64,000 nucleotides of DNA from Prochilodus magdalenae. Its lineage: Eukaryota > Chordata > Actinopteri > Characiformes > Prochilodontidae. The notes beneath the pieces are model-generated. The model made no database searches. It worked only from the letters and a program-made list of their open reading frames with translations, and was not told the origin of the DNA. The stretch is taken from contig JAMWET010003098.1 of the NCBI GenBank assembly GCA_024036415.1, positions 555,501 through 619,500 on the forward strand, given 5' to 3'. Both the position numbers and the translations under genes were made by a program. Of this stretch, positions 50,171-60,905 are shown piece after piece (position 1 is the first letter of the stretch; each line of letters begins with the position of its first letter).

Positions 50171-52252
50171 GAACCTTTTAGAACAATTGAGGTTGTTTGG
50201 GGAGCATTAGATTTGCTGGGTACAGATCTGTTCTACACCTCCACAGGGCTAAAAAGTCCGCCTCAGATACCTCCATCCAAAAAAAGCCATTCAGGCTTTG
50301 TATCGATCCGTGCACACTCCTAACCACAACCAATTCCACAATAAACCATTTACAGTCTCCCTACACAGTGGAGCCAGCCATGGGGCTAAACAGCATTGGT
50401 CTTCGTGCTGGAACACCAAGCCTGCAGGGGTGTGTGTTTTAGCCTAATGAAATGGTATCTGTATAGACAATAATCCCTATAACTGGATTGAGATGGGACA
50501 CCCATGTCAATACAAGCAAATGGGATTGCTAGCTCTTTCTCTCCCATCGTTCACTAAGCCCAGTTTCTTAAATGGCTCTCTCTGCTCAAAACCAAAGAAC
50601 GGTTAGAGGGGGGTATCAATTTTCCCCCAGCAACCAGATTAAAAGATTTAAGCTCCCCTGAAGTTCTTCTGAAGTTTTACATTAATGTGCAGCAGATGCA
50701 CCCGAATGGGAATGTTCCAAGGTAGTGGCAAAGAATCGCCGCATCAGCGATCAAGAGCCAAGCATAAAATAGAAGAGGATCCTGTAAATATCCAGCCACT
50801 TAATTAAGGTTGGCCACAAAACATTTAGCCATCCCCTCTACTACCCTGGCAATCTCCGCAGTGCCGCAGTGTCAGGTTAAGATATTGCGGTTCGAATCAC
50901 AAAAAAAAAATTCAGGGCAGTTTTTATGAACTGTAAAATAAGCTGTTGGGAAGCTGTTCTACTGATCCAACATCCTGGCTGTGCTTGAAAGCATAGTTCA
51001 CCAACACTGTAGAACCTTCAGTGGTACTTGTATTGTGTGAGAGGTCCGAAATCTGAAGCAAATGAGGAGAAGACTCACTTCACTTTAAGGGTTTTGGAAA
51101 TATTCCGCTTGGTAGAGTTAAGCATTTGCGACTCAAAGAATGAGAAATCATTTCTTCAACAATTTCCGTTTTCAATATCCATATAATTACCCATGCTCAG
51201 TATTATGATCCGCCAACGCTATGTGGGATGCGAGTGAACATAGGCCAACCACTACAAAACCACTGGACATCTGTGATATCTCAAATATGAAATGACTTCA
51301 CAACTTTACACATGCATTCCACAGAGGAGGAGATGAGTCGAGAAGCATTCCACATTTATCCTCTGAGTCATTATGTCAGGCAGGTCATGAAGCCCTGGAC
51401 ACAAAAGAGTGAGGGAAGGACCAATGAGCGAGAGAAGACTAAAATGACTGGCTGTATGAAAGGTGAGACAGGACAGCCTATTCACATCCTGTGCTCTCTA
51501 AAAATAGTCTAATGCACAGGATTAGCATCGGAGCAGGAAGCAGACAGAAAAGGCAGTCATCGCAGCTCGCAGACGTCATCTTATCCAGCCATCCCATTAT
51601 CTGCTTCAGGCCCAGACTCATTCACAAAACCCCATCCATCCATCTACCTAATACCGCTCACAAAACATAGTGACGCTTCTGTTTCATGGCTGATATTCAG
51701 AGAAAATGTTTCATTTGGCCGTTGAAGAATTAGCTGCAACTTCAAAAGGCTTTTATGAACACAAGTACTGCATCCACATGTATGACCTGCACACATGTCA
51801 TCAGACTTCTCAGGACATGTACCCTGTAAGAAATGTATGGCTGATAAAATGATTTTAAATAATCAATATATCAGTGACACTGCAGCATGAGGTGGCAAGG
51901 GGCATTATAACGCTCCTAAGTGAGGTGAATTAAGCATTTCATTTGTGTTTCATAACTGAATTGATTTTTACATGTCAATATTTTTCTCATGTCAATTATT
52001 GTCCTTAATAAGCTTTATCAAGCCAATAACTGGTAACTAACGATATTACCAGCTGGTAACGTGGAGCCATTAACTGATAATTACCTGGTTTCCCATTAAA
52101 ACCTTATTATGCAGTAACTGCAGCAAAGGAAATAATGTCTATTTGTGTATTATACATCACCATGTTGCTCCCTTATTAATGACGTATCATGTGCTTTCAC
52201 ACTGTAATTTAGGTGATATCTGGGCTGCCTTTATAATATGTATTAATGTATT
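50171..52252. other. Repeat-poor intergenic DNA
   Basis: A tRNA B-box-like GGTTCGAATC lies at 50889-50898, but no matching A box or cloverleaf could be drawn. A CATCCATCCATCTACC stretch near 51631 may be a tiny retroposon fragment. No gene recognised. Confidence 0.4.
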
Positions 52253-52253
52253 C

Positions 52254-52290
<37 letters not shown>
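52253..52290 (+). repeat. (AAT)n microsatellite
   Basis: About 12 AAT units; it encodes the Ile and Tyr runs in the frames crossing it. Confidence 0.95.
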
Positions 52291-52291
<1 letters not shown>

Positions 52292-52431
52292 TGTGTTTGT
52301 CCAATTTCTTTTGTGTATTGTTGTCTCTTTGAGCGATCTTTTGTTTTCTTTCTGTTGTAGCCATTATTCCTCTTTCCTTGTTCTGCCGCCTTTGTCTTTT
52401 AAAAAACATAAGAACTTGTATGCGTTCAAAA

Positions 52432-52690
52432 GGCCTGGTGTCACTTCACCTCCATCCCTACTACAAAATCTGCAGAATATTCAAGCTGCATGGGGTGGAT
52501 CACAGGACACCATTAGGAACCTCTACAACTGCATGCTGAGATGTCTGGTATGTTGTATTAGAAAATATGGCGGCCCAATGCCATACCGAAACACTGCCTC
52601 CGTATGTGTAGCTCAACAAATTTTGCCCAAATCAGTCTGGCCTTCTGTAGCTGCCTGCATCAGATTCAAAACTCCCTACCTTTATGGCAA
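52432..52690 (+). pseudogene. Tc1-like transposase C-terminal remnant, family 1 copy 5
   Basis: A plus-strand frame reads LQNLQNIQAAWGG, QDTIRNLYNCMLRC and KYGGPMPYRNT. The same blocks stand in the 385-bp derivative at 9766-10150 (NIQAAWDG, LYNSRLRC, HGGPTPYRET). This is the C-terminal end of the family 1 transposase, after the catalytic triad. No terminal repeats were found, and the frame is not preceded by the rest of the gene. Confidence 0.75.
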
Positions 52691-52699
52691 TGGTTAAGA

Positions 52700-53211
52700 G
52701 TCCATCTGTAACACAGGCCCTTCCAGCTTCAAGTACACCTCTGCTTGACCCGCCATCCCTCAAAATACATGCAAGACAAGGGTTCACACTCTTCCCTGTC
52801 CTGGCTTCCAGATGGTGAAATGAACTTCCAGTGGCTGTACAAACAGCACTCTTTCACGGCCTTTAAAAAGCAGACTAAAGACCCATCTCTTGGTAAAGCA
52901 CTTAAGTGAGCACTAACAGATGTATTTATTGAAATGGTTTGTTTTGCCACTTACACTGAGCATAACATTTCTGCTATCTAGGTCTAAACGCTGGTTTGGG
53001 ATTGTTAGGTAGTGCTCCTATGCTCTATATAACTTTGTATTCCTCTTTCTAGATATTATCACTGGCCCTTTTTGGGCAATGTCTGAGCTCAAGGTAAGGT
53101 TTAGCCTTTAACCTTGTTGTGCTAGCTAGGAATCGTTCTCTGACGGAACACCAAGCACGGTTGTAATTCGCTCTGGATAAGAGCGTCTGCTAAACTCCAT
53201 GGATGTAAATA
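52700..53211 (+). mobile_element. L2-type LINE, 3' end
   Basis: The plus strand around 52780-52890 reads, across two frames, RQGFTLFPVLASRW, then NELPVAVQTA, then AFKKQTK and KALK. This is the C-terminal signature of L2/CR1-type ORF2 proteins (RW.NELP..VR.A.S...FK..LKT.L). About 260 bp later the 3' untranslated region ends CTCTGGATAAGAGCGTCTGC followed by ATGGATGTAAAT, a tail type common to fish LINEs and SINEs. The copy is 5'-truncated, the normal fate of LINE insertions, and carries frameshifts. Confidence 0.8.
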
Positions 53212-55013
53212 GAAACGTAGCATCATTTATAAGGGCTTATGTATGTATATGTTAGTGGTCATAAGGTTAGGTATGTGTGACATAGCTTTATGAACTTGAC
53301 CTACCATACAATGTTGAGATCTTTGCAATCCTGCCAGGCTTAGTGTGTTAGCAGTTCCCAGAATGCCACGTGTTGAAGTTCACGATGCTCTGCTCCTTCA
53401 CCTTCTGAGGGCCTAATCACCAATTATGACTCCATTAGTTGGGTCTGGCAGCTCATTTGCTCTGGAGGCAGCTAGTTTGGCCTGGGGCACTGGACCTTTT
53501 GCTCTCTGGCGTTCTGCCTCGCTGCTCGCTTCTCCACATGGCTGTCATCCTTTGTCTCACTAGCCCTATCCACGGGAGTCTCGTTTCCACGGAAACTGCT
53601 GTCCGACCCCCGCAGCAACCAAGACAGGGGAAGCCCTCAGATGGCAGCCGGTACCAAGAGCCTCTGATGGGATCACGGCGTGCTTAAATGATGAGTCTGT
53701 TGACCGAGTTGTTAGACAGTTCATTAAATGGCCGTCCCTGCAGTAAGCAGAGTCTACTCGACAAAGCGCAGGCCTTGTTAGCTGAACTGGAAAATATCCA
53801 TCAAGGGGCTGAAAGCCTTTGCTGTTGACAAGATGAGTTCAAGGCAATAAGAGAAAGTAGAGAAGGAGTAGTCCACAGGGGGGATGTCACATTTAAACAC
53901 ATGCCCAATATTACCCCAATAGTAGTCTGACTCAAATCCCCAATGCTCAGAGGAACTTGTTAAGACCATGTCCTTCCCCTCTCACTGATGACACTAGATT
54001 GCCTGGTTTTGGTCAAAAGTTCACGCTATGTATATTTAGCCATGACAGTTGCAAAATTCATAAGGAATAACATTAGTCATGTAAGTGACAATTCAGATGA
54101 GTCACAGCACATCAGTGGTGGTGAGATTTTTTTTTGGTGTCCCCTCCATTGTCCCTCAACCCCCCAAAGCTTCATGTTACGCCCTGTCCAGTGTTTTTCA
54201 GATATCGCCACACTGCTCAAAAAGAATGAACGCATATTTAATACGTCATTAAGTTTCTTAATGGTTCCGAAGATGTGTACAGTAATGCAAAGATGGTAAT
54301 TCATGGTTTTTCACAGCTATGTGGTGCTGAATCCCACAGTGCCTCCACTGTATTTGTGGAAAATGTACTGTGATTTTTGCAAGCAAAACAAAGAGACCTG
54401 ACTTCGCAACTCTCTCACTCATGTTTAGAAGGCAGCAGATTCTCCACAAAAGGGGCACTATTATATTGCAAATAATTTTTCCACAAATTCCACAAATATG
54501 GAGATTATATTACACAATTTTTAAAAAGACAAAGTCAAATACTTTTTTTTTTACCCAAAGCAGTTGCTTTGTTTGTTGTTATGTAATTGTGTTCATCATT
54601 TTTGTTAATATGTCATTGATTTGTGTTTCTCTTTGACGGGATGGGGCTCTCCTATGCGACAATCCCAACAACAGGATTATCATTTGTAATCCTGGTTTTA
54701 AATAAACCTCTGACCATTGAAGATTTCAGTTTGAGTTTATTTGGGACAGAGTCAAAGAGGCTGTAGCCAAAGTTGTGTTTTCATGACACTGATGATGGTT
54801 ACACCCAAACAGTTGACTGAAACTTCCTTTCCTCTCGTTGCCACTTTTCCTTGATTTAGCCTGATCTGGTAGGCACGTGGTTTCACATGCTAGTCAGTTC
54901 TGGAAAAATACAGCATGTAGTAGCACTATGAGTCACAGATCAGCCAAAATCCCACTCACACAGCTGGGGAGTCATTATCCAATAAGCAAGACTATTAAAT
55001 GGAGACTGCAGAG
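53212..55013. other. Intergenic DNA, nothing recognised
   Basis: Mixed sequence. The frame at 53439-53687 is GC-richer than its surroundings but shows no domain. No repeats recognised. Confidence 0.4.
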
Positions 55014-55175
55014 GTTAGAGTCAGGGTCAGGTTTAGGGCTGGGGTAAGGGTTAAGATTGGGGTTTAGACTGAGGACTTGGGTTAAGATTGGTGCTAATAT
55101 GAAGGGTAAAATGAAGCTTTGGGATGAGGTTATGGTTAGGGTTAAGATAATTAAAGGCAGCGTTAGGGTTAGGCT
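55014..55175 (+). repeat. Degenerate telomere-like repeats
   Basis: About 160 bp of G-rich plus strand with many GGTTAG, GGGTTA, GGTTTAG and GGGTTAAG units, such as GGTTAGGGTTAAG near 55134 and GTTAGGGTTAGG near 55162. It is too diverged to be a recent telomere. It may be an old interstitial telomeric sequence or a minisatellite that happens to resemble one. Confidence 0.7.
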
Positions 55176-55427
55176 GAGCGAGTTTACTTTATGTAACATA
55201 TTAACAATCCATCTACTTACTGTGAGTAATGTATCGATGGTACACCAAGATTTTACTTAACTGTGGTACTCGTACTTCATTAACACATTTTTAATGTGTT
55301 AATTATAGTCTGTTAAGAGTTTATTAATCATGTACAAAAGGATCCCGCAAAAAACATTACAGTGTAGAAATTAAAATATATATGGAATTAAATGTTTATT
55401 ATAAAGGTTTATTTAATATATTTAATA

Positions 55428-56013
55428 TATTTATTACATATATATATACACAGGGGTTGGACAATGAAACTGAAACACCTGGTTTTAGACCACAATCATT
55501 TATTAGTATGGTGTAGGGCCTCCTTTTGCGGCCAATACAGCGTCATTTGGGCAGCCGTGGTTTTATGTTTTTTGGATACAATCCGGGTTAGCACCCGAAC
55601 ATCCCTTTCAGACAGCTTCCTCTTGCGTCCACAGTTAATCCTGTTGGATGTGGTTCGTCCTTCTTGGTGGTATGCTGACATTACCCTGGATACCGTGGCT
55701 CTTGATACATCACAAAGACTTGCTGTCTTGGTCACAGATGCGCCAGCAAGACGTGCACCAACAATTTGTCCTCTTTTGAACTCTGGTATGTCACCCATAA
55801 TGTTGTGTGCATTGCAATATTTTGAGCAGGACTGTGCTCTTACCTGCTAACTGAACCTTCACACTCTGCTCCTACTGGTGCAATGTGCAGTTAATGAAGA
55901 TTGGCCACCAGGCTGGTCCAATTTAGCCATGAGACCTCCCATACTAAAATGACAGGTGTTTCAGTTTCATTGTCCAACGTCTGTAAATACAGTATATATA
56001 TATATATATATAA
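55428..56013 (+). repeat. (TA)n runs flanking a Tc1 derivative
   Basis: TA repeats lie on both sides of the transposon (about 55434-55449 and 55990-56011). The insertion probably went into a (TA)n array, splitting it, which fits the TA preference of Tc1 elements. Confidence 0.8.
55451..55983 (-). mobile_element. Tc1 derivative keeping only the HTH end of the transposase, family 3
   Basis: Inverted ends share GTTGGACAATGAAACTGAAA and continue to ACACCTG, about 27 bp in all. The minus strand holds an open frame (55798 to 55496) of about 100 residues. The first ~87 match the N-terminal bipartite DNA-binding domain of Tc1-like transposases: FKRGQIVGARLAG, TVSRVMSAYHQEG, GRKRKLSERDVR, then VLTRIVSKK. 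After TTAAQMTL the frame passes into the terminal region and stops, so the DDE catalytic domain is gone. The HTH part has no stop or frameshift, so this copy is young compared with the other Tc1 remnants. Confidence 0.9.
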
Positions 56014-57534
56014 AAAACATTGACTCATTTTTTAACAAGCATTTACTTTGTGCTGCAAAGGCATAACATATGGGCCAACATAAACACTTCATGCCATTTC
56101 ATATGTTATATAAGTATAAGCTTATTATTTACATAAAGTAAGTAACAATCTACATTACAACACTGATCTAACACCTTGCATGTCTAGACAAAATTGTATT
56201 TCATCAACTACTGAACTAACATGAGCATGTATGTTGGCACAAGTCTTTTGGGTTGCGTAGCCATATAGCTATGTTGGATCCATGGATGTGGTTGGGATGA
56301 CCTAGCATGGTTGTGTTGACTTTTGTTGTTGAAGAGTTTCTAAGCACCCTAAACAAATAAGCTGTTGCTTATTATTGGAAAGTCCCAGACGCATTTAGCC
56401 TTTGCATCTTTGTGCGTCAGTCCTGTGCCAAAAAAAATCACTCTGTGAATTCCCTTCTTCTTCTCCACCCTCTTCTTGTTCATATTATGCTTGAGCTTGC
56501 AGACTCGACTTAATCCCTGTGGATCCCTAGAGCAAATACAACTAATTAAGACAATAGCACCCCAACATCCCTGCAACCATAAACAAGATAACGTCACTGT
56601 TTAACACAGGCATTCGCGGTCTTCAGCTTGACTGGATTATGAGGTTTACTAATGCCGATGCAGTACTGTGATCCAAAGATGGAGAATGTGCATGCTGCTT
56701 GACGGGCTAGGCAGGATATTACAATAGACACAAGCATAAAATGATTTGACATATAAAATAAACAAAGGTCTGTAGATGGCTTCTACATTTCATGTGTAGA
56801 GCCGTGTTTGTCCACTGTAGTCCTAATTGAGACTGAAACCTGAGGGAAATGTTTGAGGTTTCAGATTTATTGTGTGTTATAAAGTTTGTCCCTTCTTTCA
56901 CCTTGCTGAAGCTTATTCACACAAATGGGCAAATATATTCTCAGATATAAATCTATATTCTGCTGTAGATGTACGTTAATGGCAGCCAATTACAGAGTGT
57001 CACATCCAGTTTGTCAAATTTCAGAGGGCTGGAGTTTGTTTACAGTATGTGGGTTTTGAATACTGACTGGAAGGTGGTAGTGGAATCCTGCCAGGGGATC
57101 TCCAAGCCAAAAGTTACCCAGGGTTACACCATACCCTGCCACAGGTGCAGTGTGCAGGTCTTTCCTTACCGCAGCTCAGCAAGTGTGCCCAATAAGCATT
57201 AGTCAGCAAACCTTCTATATTCTCTCAACATTCGCTTTTTTCTGCTCGTCAGTCTCCCACAAGAATGAAAGAAAGTGTAGGGTGATGGAAATGATGAGAA
57301 CGTGCAAAAGAACGAGATGCAACACTTAAAAAGTTCAGGAGAAATACGAGAAGAAAGAAATGTGTAGTGCTACATAAAGGCACGCTTGCCAAAGTGAGTG
57401 GGACTAGGGCTCAGGTTCCCCACTCTGGTGCTTTCTTTGGAGTTCCCCCAAAGCTTTAACGGCACTGTCCTTTCAGAGGGCCTGGCTCTCCTGCTTCCTG
57501 TTTCTCTGGTAGATCTTGGCATTGTCCCACTCAC
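56014..57534. other. Intergenic DNA, nothing recognised
   Basis: No supported feature. Confidence 0.4.
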
Positions 57535-57650
57535 CTTTTTTCGTTGGTTTGCTTTTTTTTTCCTTTTACAAACGTCTGAGAGAGACTTTTCTCGATAGCT
57601 CAGGTAAATAAGCCAAGCAGCTGAGCAAACAGAACCAAGCACCACAGTGA
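57535..57650 (-). CDS. Weak candidate internal exon, unrecognised protein
   Basis: On the minus strand a long pyrimidine tract (about 57710-57656) ends in TCTGCACAG. It is followed by a 116-nt open segment that stops at AAG just before GTGAGT (57534-57529), a consensus donor. The frame giving 38 residues encodes a hydrophobic run (VVLGSVCSAAWLIYL) and then a basic stretch (KRKKKANQRKK), the layout of a membrane anchor with a cytoplasmic stop-transfer segment. I do not recognise the protein. Pyrimidine tracts are frequent here, so chance is a serious alternative. The frame also stays open past the donor for about 53 codons. Confidence 0.2.
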
Positions 57651-58727
57651 CTGTGCAGAGAAATGGAGAGAAAGAAGGAAAGGGGGGACAGAACCAGAGA
57701 AGGAAAAAAAATCAAGCTTAAGCAGTGGGGGAGAGTGGTTACGCGGAGGAGTGTGAAGCTGGAGGTCAGAATTGAGGGTCTCGCAAGTTGCTGTGGTCAA
57801 TGTAGAGTTGAACTTGGCTCCCAGACATTTGGGCCCGGTAGGCGTGACTTTGTTGATGGCATAAACAGCGCCAGACAGAATCAAGAAATCTACCACAAAT
57901 CTCCTGCAGGTTGGAACATAACTTATGTCTTCCAAGGATGACAAGTTTTAGCAGATTGATTACTACATGCCAGCCTTAACCATAAGGGCCAGATTGCAAA
58001 TAAAGATATATTGAAGCCACAGTGCCCTGGCAGAGAGACGCAGAAAGAGAACTTATATAAAATTAGTTTATATAGAAAGTTGAGCTGTAATTCTAAATGT
58101 ACTGTTTGGAAACGCAGTGGAAAAGCTTGACTATTAGAGCTAAGCCTTCAGTTTGTGCCAGGTTAAAATACCCAAACCGGGTCTAAACACGAATGTTTAT
58201 AAAAGCGCTAATTTCTGCTAGTCTCTTTACAGTAAGTTAAGATTACTGTTTGTTAGCTCATTTAAGAGCATAGGAAGATTTTTGGCCATTCTAGACCAAG
58301 ATTCCTTTTTGAGTTTCCTTACTACACTTTTTTCCAATTGTGATTGGTTGATTCCACTGGTACTTTCTAATTATAGCATCACTGTGTGACGTTTGTTGTT
58401 AAACTGAAAGAAGCAGTATCAAAAGCCCGAAATAAGCATTTGAAAGTCATAACCCCTAGGATAGATTTGTTTTTCAGACCACATAAGAGGTCTTTATGTA
58501 TTAACAGGCTCAGAAAGAGGAAATCTCAATTGCAAAAGCATTGCTACCCTGATTTGCTAAAGGTTTGTTTACGATATTAGATCATTTACATCCTCTGAAA
58601 ACATGTCCTTTACCAAGAGTCCTCTTCAAATGCTCTTTCAAAGCACAGATTTCTGGGGGATTTAAGCACAACTAGCTTGCAAATCTGCTACTGCATATTT
58701 CGATCAGAGAGGAAATCTTCAATCCTA
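57651..58727. other. Intergenic DNA, nothing recognised
   Basis: Contains the pyrimidine tract (minus strand) described with the candidate exon. The 114-residue minus-strand frame at 57600-57944 crosses this tract and is not called. Confidence 0.4.
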
Positions 58728-58905
58728 CACTGTAAAAAGTGTTTCATTGGCCCAACCCTTGAAAACGAATCTAATTTGTTACAAGCAAATAAAAAGGACT
58801 TTGAACGATCAATTCTTTCAATTAAAGTAATTTAAGTAAAAAAAAGTAAAACATTTAATTGCTTGTAATGAATTAAAGTCATTTTAGGTTGCATTTTCTA
58901 CAGTG
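58728..58905 (+). mobile_element. Short MITE, CACTGT-terminated, 178 bp
   Basis: Begins CACTGTAAAAAGTG and ends TTTCTACAGTG, an inverted CACTGTA terminus. Internal CATTGGCCCAACCC and TAATTTGTTACAAGCAAA blocks recur in the reverse-oriented copy at 11130-11302. It has no coding capacity. Confidence 0.75.
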
Positions 58906-59182
58906 TGTGAAGCTTTCTGTTTAGCTCCTAAAGTACTATTACTGAAACTTGGAGGTATTTACTTGTTTAGTTGAAATATGATAATACTTACAATGATGAT
59001 GATATTAAATGCAAAAAACATTTATAGATGTGCAAAGGAAAAATACCAATTAAACACATTAAACTCAAATTTAGAAAAGGCAAAAAGCCTGAAGCTCTAC
59101 CCCTGCACAATTTCTTACAGCCACCACTTTTCTAGTTCACTTTACTACTGATTTATAAAAGATAGTGTCCCCTCCAGTCAGC
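58906..59182. other. Intergenic DNA, nothing recognised
   Basis: No supported feature. Confidence 0.4.
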
Positions 59183-59350
59183 CTACACCTCATCCTTCTC
59201 TCCCTTTGCTCCTGAGGCAGAGGGGCTGCCCTGTAGATCAGTGGAGGTGCAGAATGAAACCAAGGGGCCCTGTGATACATATTCCAGGTTGCTCCCTTCC
59301 TCTCCCTCTGGAGGAGGAGAATTTCTCTTGTCCAGCATGAAGCAAGTTAT
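59183..59350 (-). CDS. Weak candidate terminal exon, unrecognised protein
   Basis: On the minus strand TGTCCTTTCCAG (59362-59351) resembles an acceptor site. It is followed by 55 codons and a TAG stop at 59185-59183. The peptide is polar and acidic, with NSPPPEGEEG and a C-terminal SGAKGEKDEV. Its composition is more protein-like than most frames here, but I recognise no family. If real, earlier exons should lie at higher coordinates; none were recognised. Confidence 0.18.
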   Translation of the reverse strand: MTCFMLDKRNSPPPEGEEGSNLEYVSQGPLVSFCTSTDLQGSPSASGAKGEKDEV

Positions 59351-60567
59351 CTGGAAAGGACAAGTGTTGGGAAACATGTAACCAAATATCCTTTCAGCTT
59401 CCCAGAGAGCTGACCTTCAGCTCAGAGTGATACAGTACATGGCCAGTGCAAAATGAAGAGTGGAGATAAAGTAGGAGGCAGCAGAAGGAGATGTGGTTTG
59501 TGTGTAATGGCATAAAATCTTATCTGATGACAATGTGTAGTTCTGATTTCTGCTATTGAGAGGAAAACAGCCCTTGATTCTCCAGAGTCAAGGACTCGCT
59601 TGTCATAGAGAACATCCAGTAATACCAGTTACGGCTTTGTTCACACCTGGCATTAGCATATGCCTTTGGTGATCCAGTGATTGGTGGACAGTGCTAAGGA
59701 CAGGTGTAAATGGGTCTAAAGCATTAGCTCATATTCTTTCACAGCTCTGATCATATTTGAACATTCATTCATTCTATTTGTTTCAAAGATCAAACAAACC
59801 CAATACAAATGGGTAAAGGGTCACTTCCCACATGACCAATCATGAAGTCTTCTCAATCAGAAAAGCTGTGGAGCAGTGTTTAATTTCAAGCGTCTTGCCA
59901 TTAATTTCAGTGATTAATTATTACATTGTTTTATTTCTATTTAATACAACCAAGCTTGTTGCACCCAACCCCCAGACTTGGTGTATAATTAGAAAAAAAC
60001 TAGTAAAGAATAAAAAGCGAGGTCAGTAAATAGTTTGTGCATCTTAAATGGTTCCCACTTCCTGCTAGGCTGCTTTGCTATAGGGGGAATGAAGGCTTGA
60101 TAAACAACATATAGAGGAGTGTGGATCAGAATGTCTGTGGATTAGAGCCATAATTGAGTACATGCAATTTGGTGGCTGTCAGGAAAAAAATTATTTAAAT
60201 TTATGGAGAACAAAGAGGAATGGAAAAGGGCAAATAGGTAAATGGGGTTGAACAAACAGTCAAGTTGGGCCATGAGATAACAGAAATGGTGTGTCTGGAT
60301 CAAACAGAAGTAAAGAAAATGGCCATGCATTTTTCCACCCCATTCATTCTTAAACAGGCAAAAATCTGGAAAAATCCACTGATATGTGGAAACTGTGTGT
60401 CCGATCAAAAATCTGTATACAGCATATAATTCCTGATCAGGCCAAACAATTTGAAGAATCGACAAGTTAGTAGATAAAAATGTGGACGAAGAAGAAGAAG
60501 AATATAATATACCGTCAAATAACAATGTATTGCAAAGCAATGCGAAAAACACTAACACACTAACACT
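59351..60567. other. Intergenic DNA, nothing recognised
   Basis: A (GAA)n-like run at 60488-60503 gives a serine run in the 165-residue minus-strand frame (60142-60639), which has no recognisable domain. TTCACACCTGGCATTAGC near 59640 resembles the end of a fish MITE, but the partner end is unclear. Confidence 0.4.
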
Positions 60568-60640
60568 CAGGGGCGTAGTAGCAAATTCTGGGCCCTGTAA
60601 ACTCTCAATGTCAGTGGGGCCACCTTTATCAGCAGTCACG
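60568..60640 (+). mobile_element. Possible transposon terminus (CAGGGGCGTAG...GGGCCC)
   Basis: CAGGGGCGTAGTAGCAAA then TTCTGGGCCCTGTAAACT matches the style of the stretch at 9110. No opposite end was found. Confidence 0.3.
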
Positions 60641-60689
60641 GGAACCGTAGCAAAAAAAATGGGCCCCTCTCCATACTCTGGGACCTGGG

Positions 60690-60905
60690 TTTACTCCTTT
60701 TCCACTTCTCCCCCCAACCTCACCACCTTCCCTTCTCCCACTCCCTCAAATCCGCCTTCCCCCTTTCTTTTTTCTTTTTTTCTCTCCTTTTTCCTATACC
60801 CCCCCCTTTTCCCTTCTTTTCGTTTCCTGTCCCTTTCTTTTTCTCCTCCCCCATGTTATGCCTGCCTCTATCCCCTTCATCTTTTCCCTCCTCCTCTCCG
60901 AATAG
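60690..60905 (+). repeat. Polypyrimidine tract
   Basis: About 215 bp dominated by C and T on the plus strand (CCTTTC, TTTTTCTC, CCTCC). Lysine/glutamate/glycine-rich minus-strand frames here are by-products. Confidence 0.85.

Noticed and set aside
50850..50900. Possible tRNA gene around GGTTCGAATC
   Set aside because: The B-box-like string is present, but no A box at the right distance and no acceptor-stem pairing could be drawn. At best it is a decayed SINE head.
60142..60639. 165-residue minus-strand frame
   Set aside because: No recognisable domain; it contains a serine run from a (GAA)n stretch and begins inside a possible transposon terminus. Hydrophobic bias is expected from AT-rich antisense DNA.
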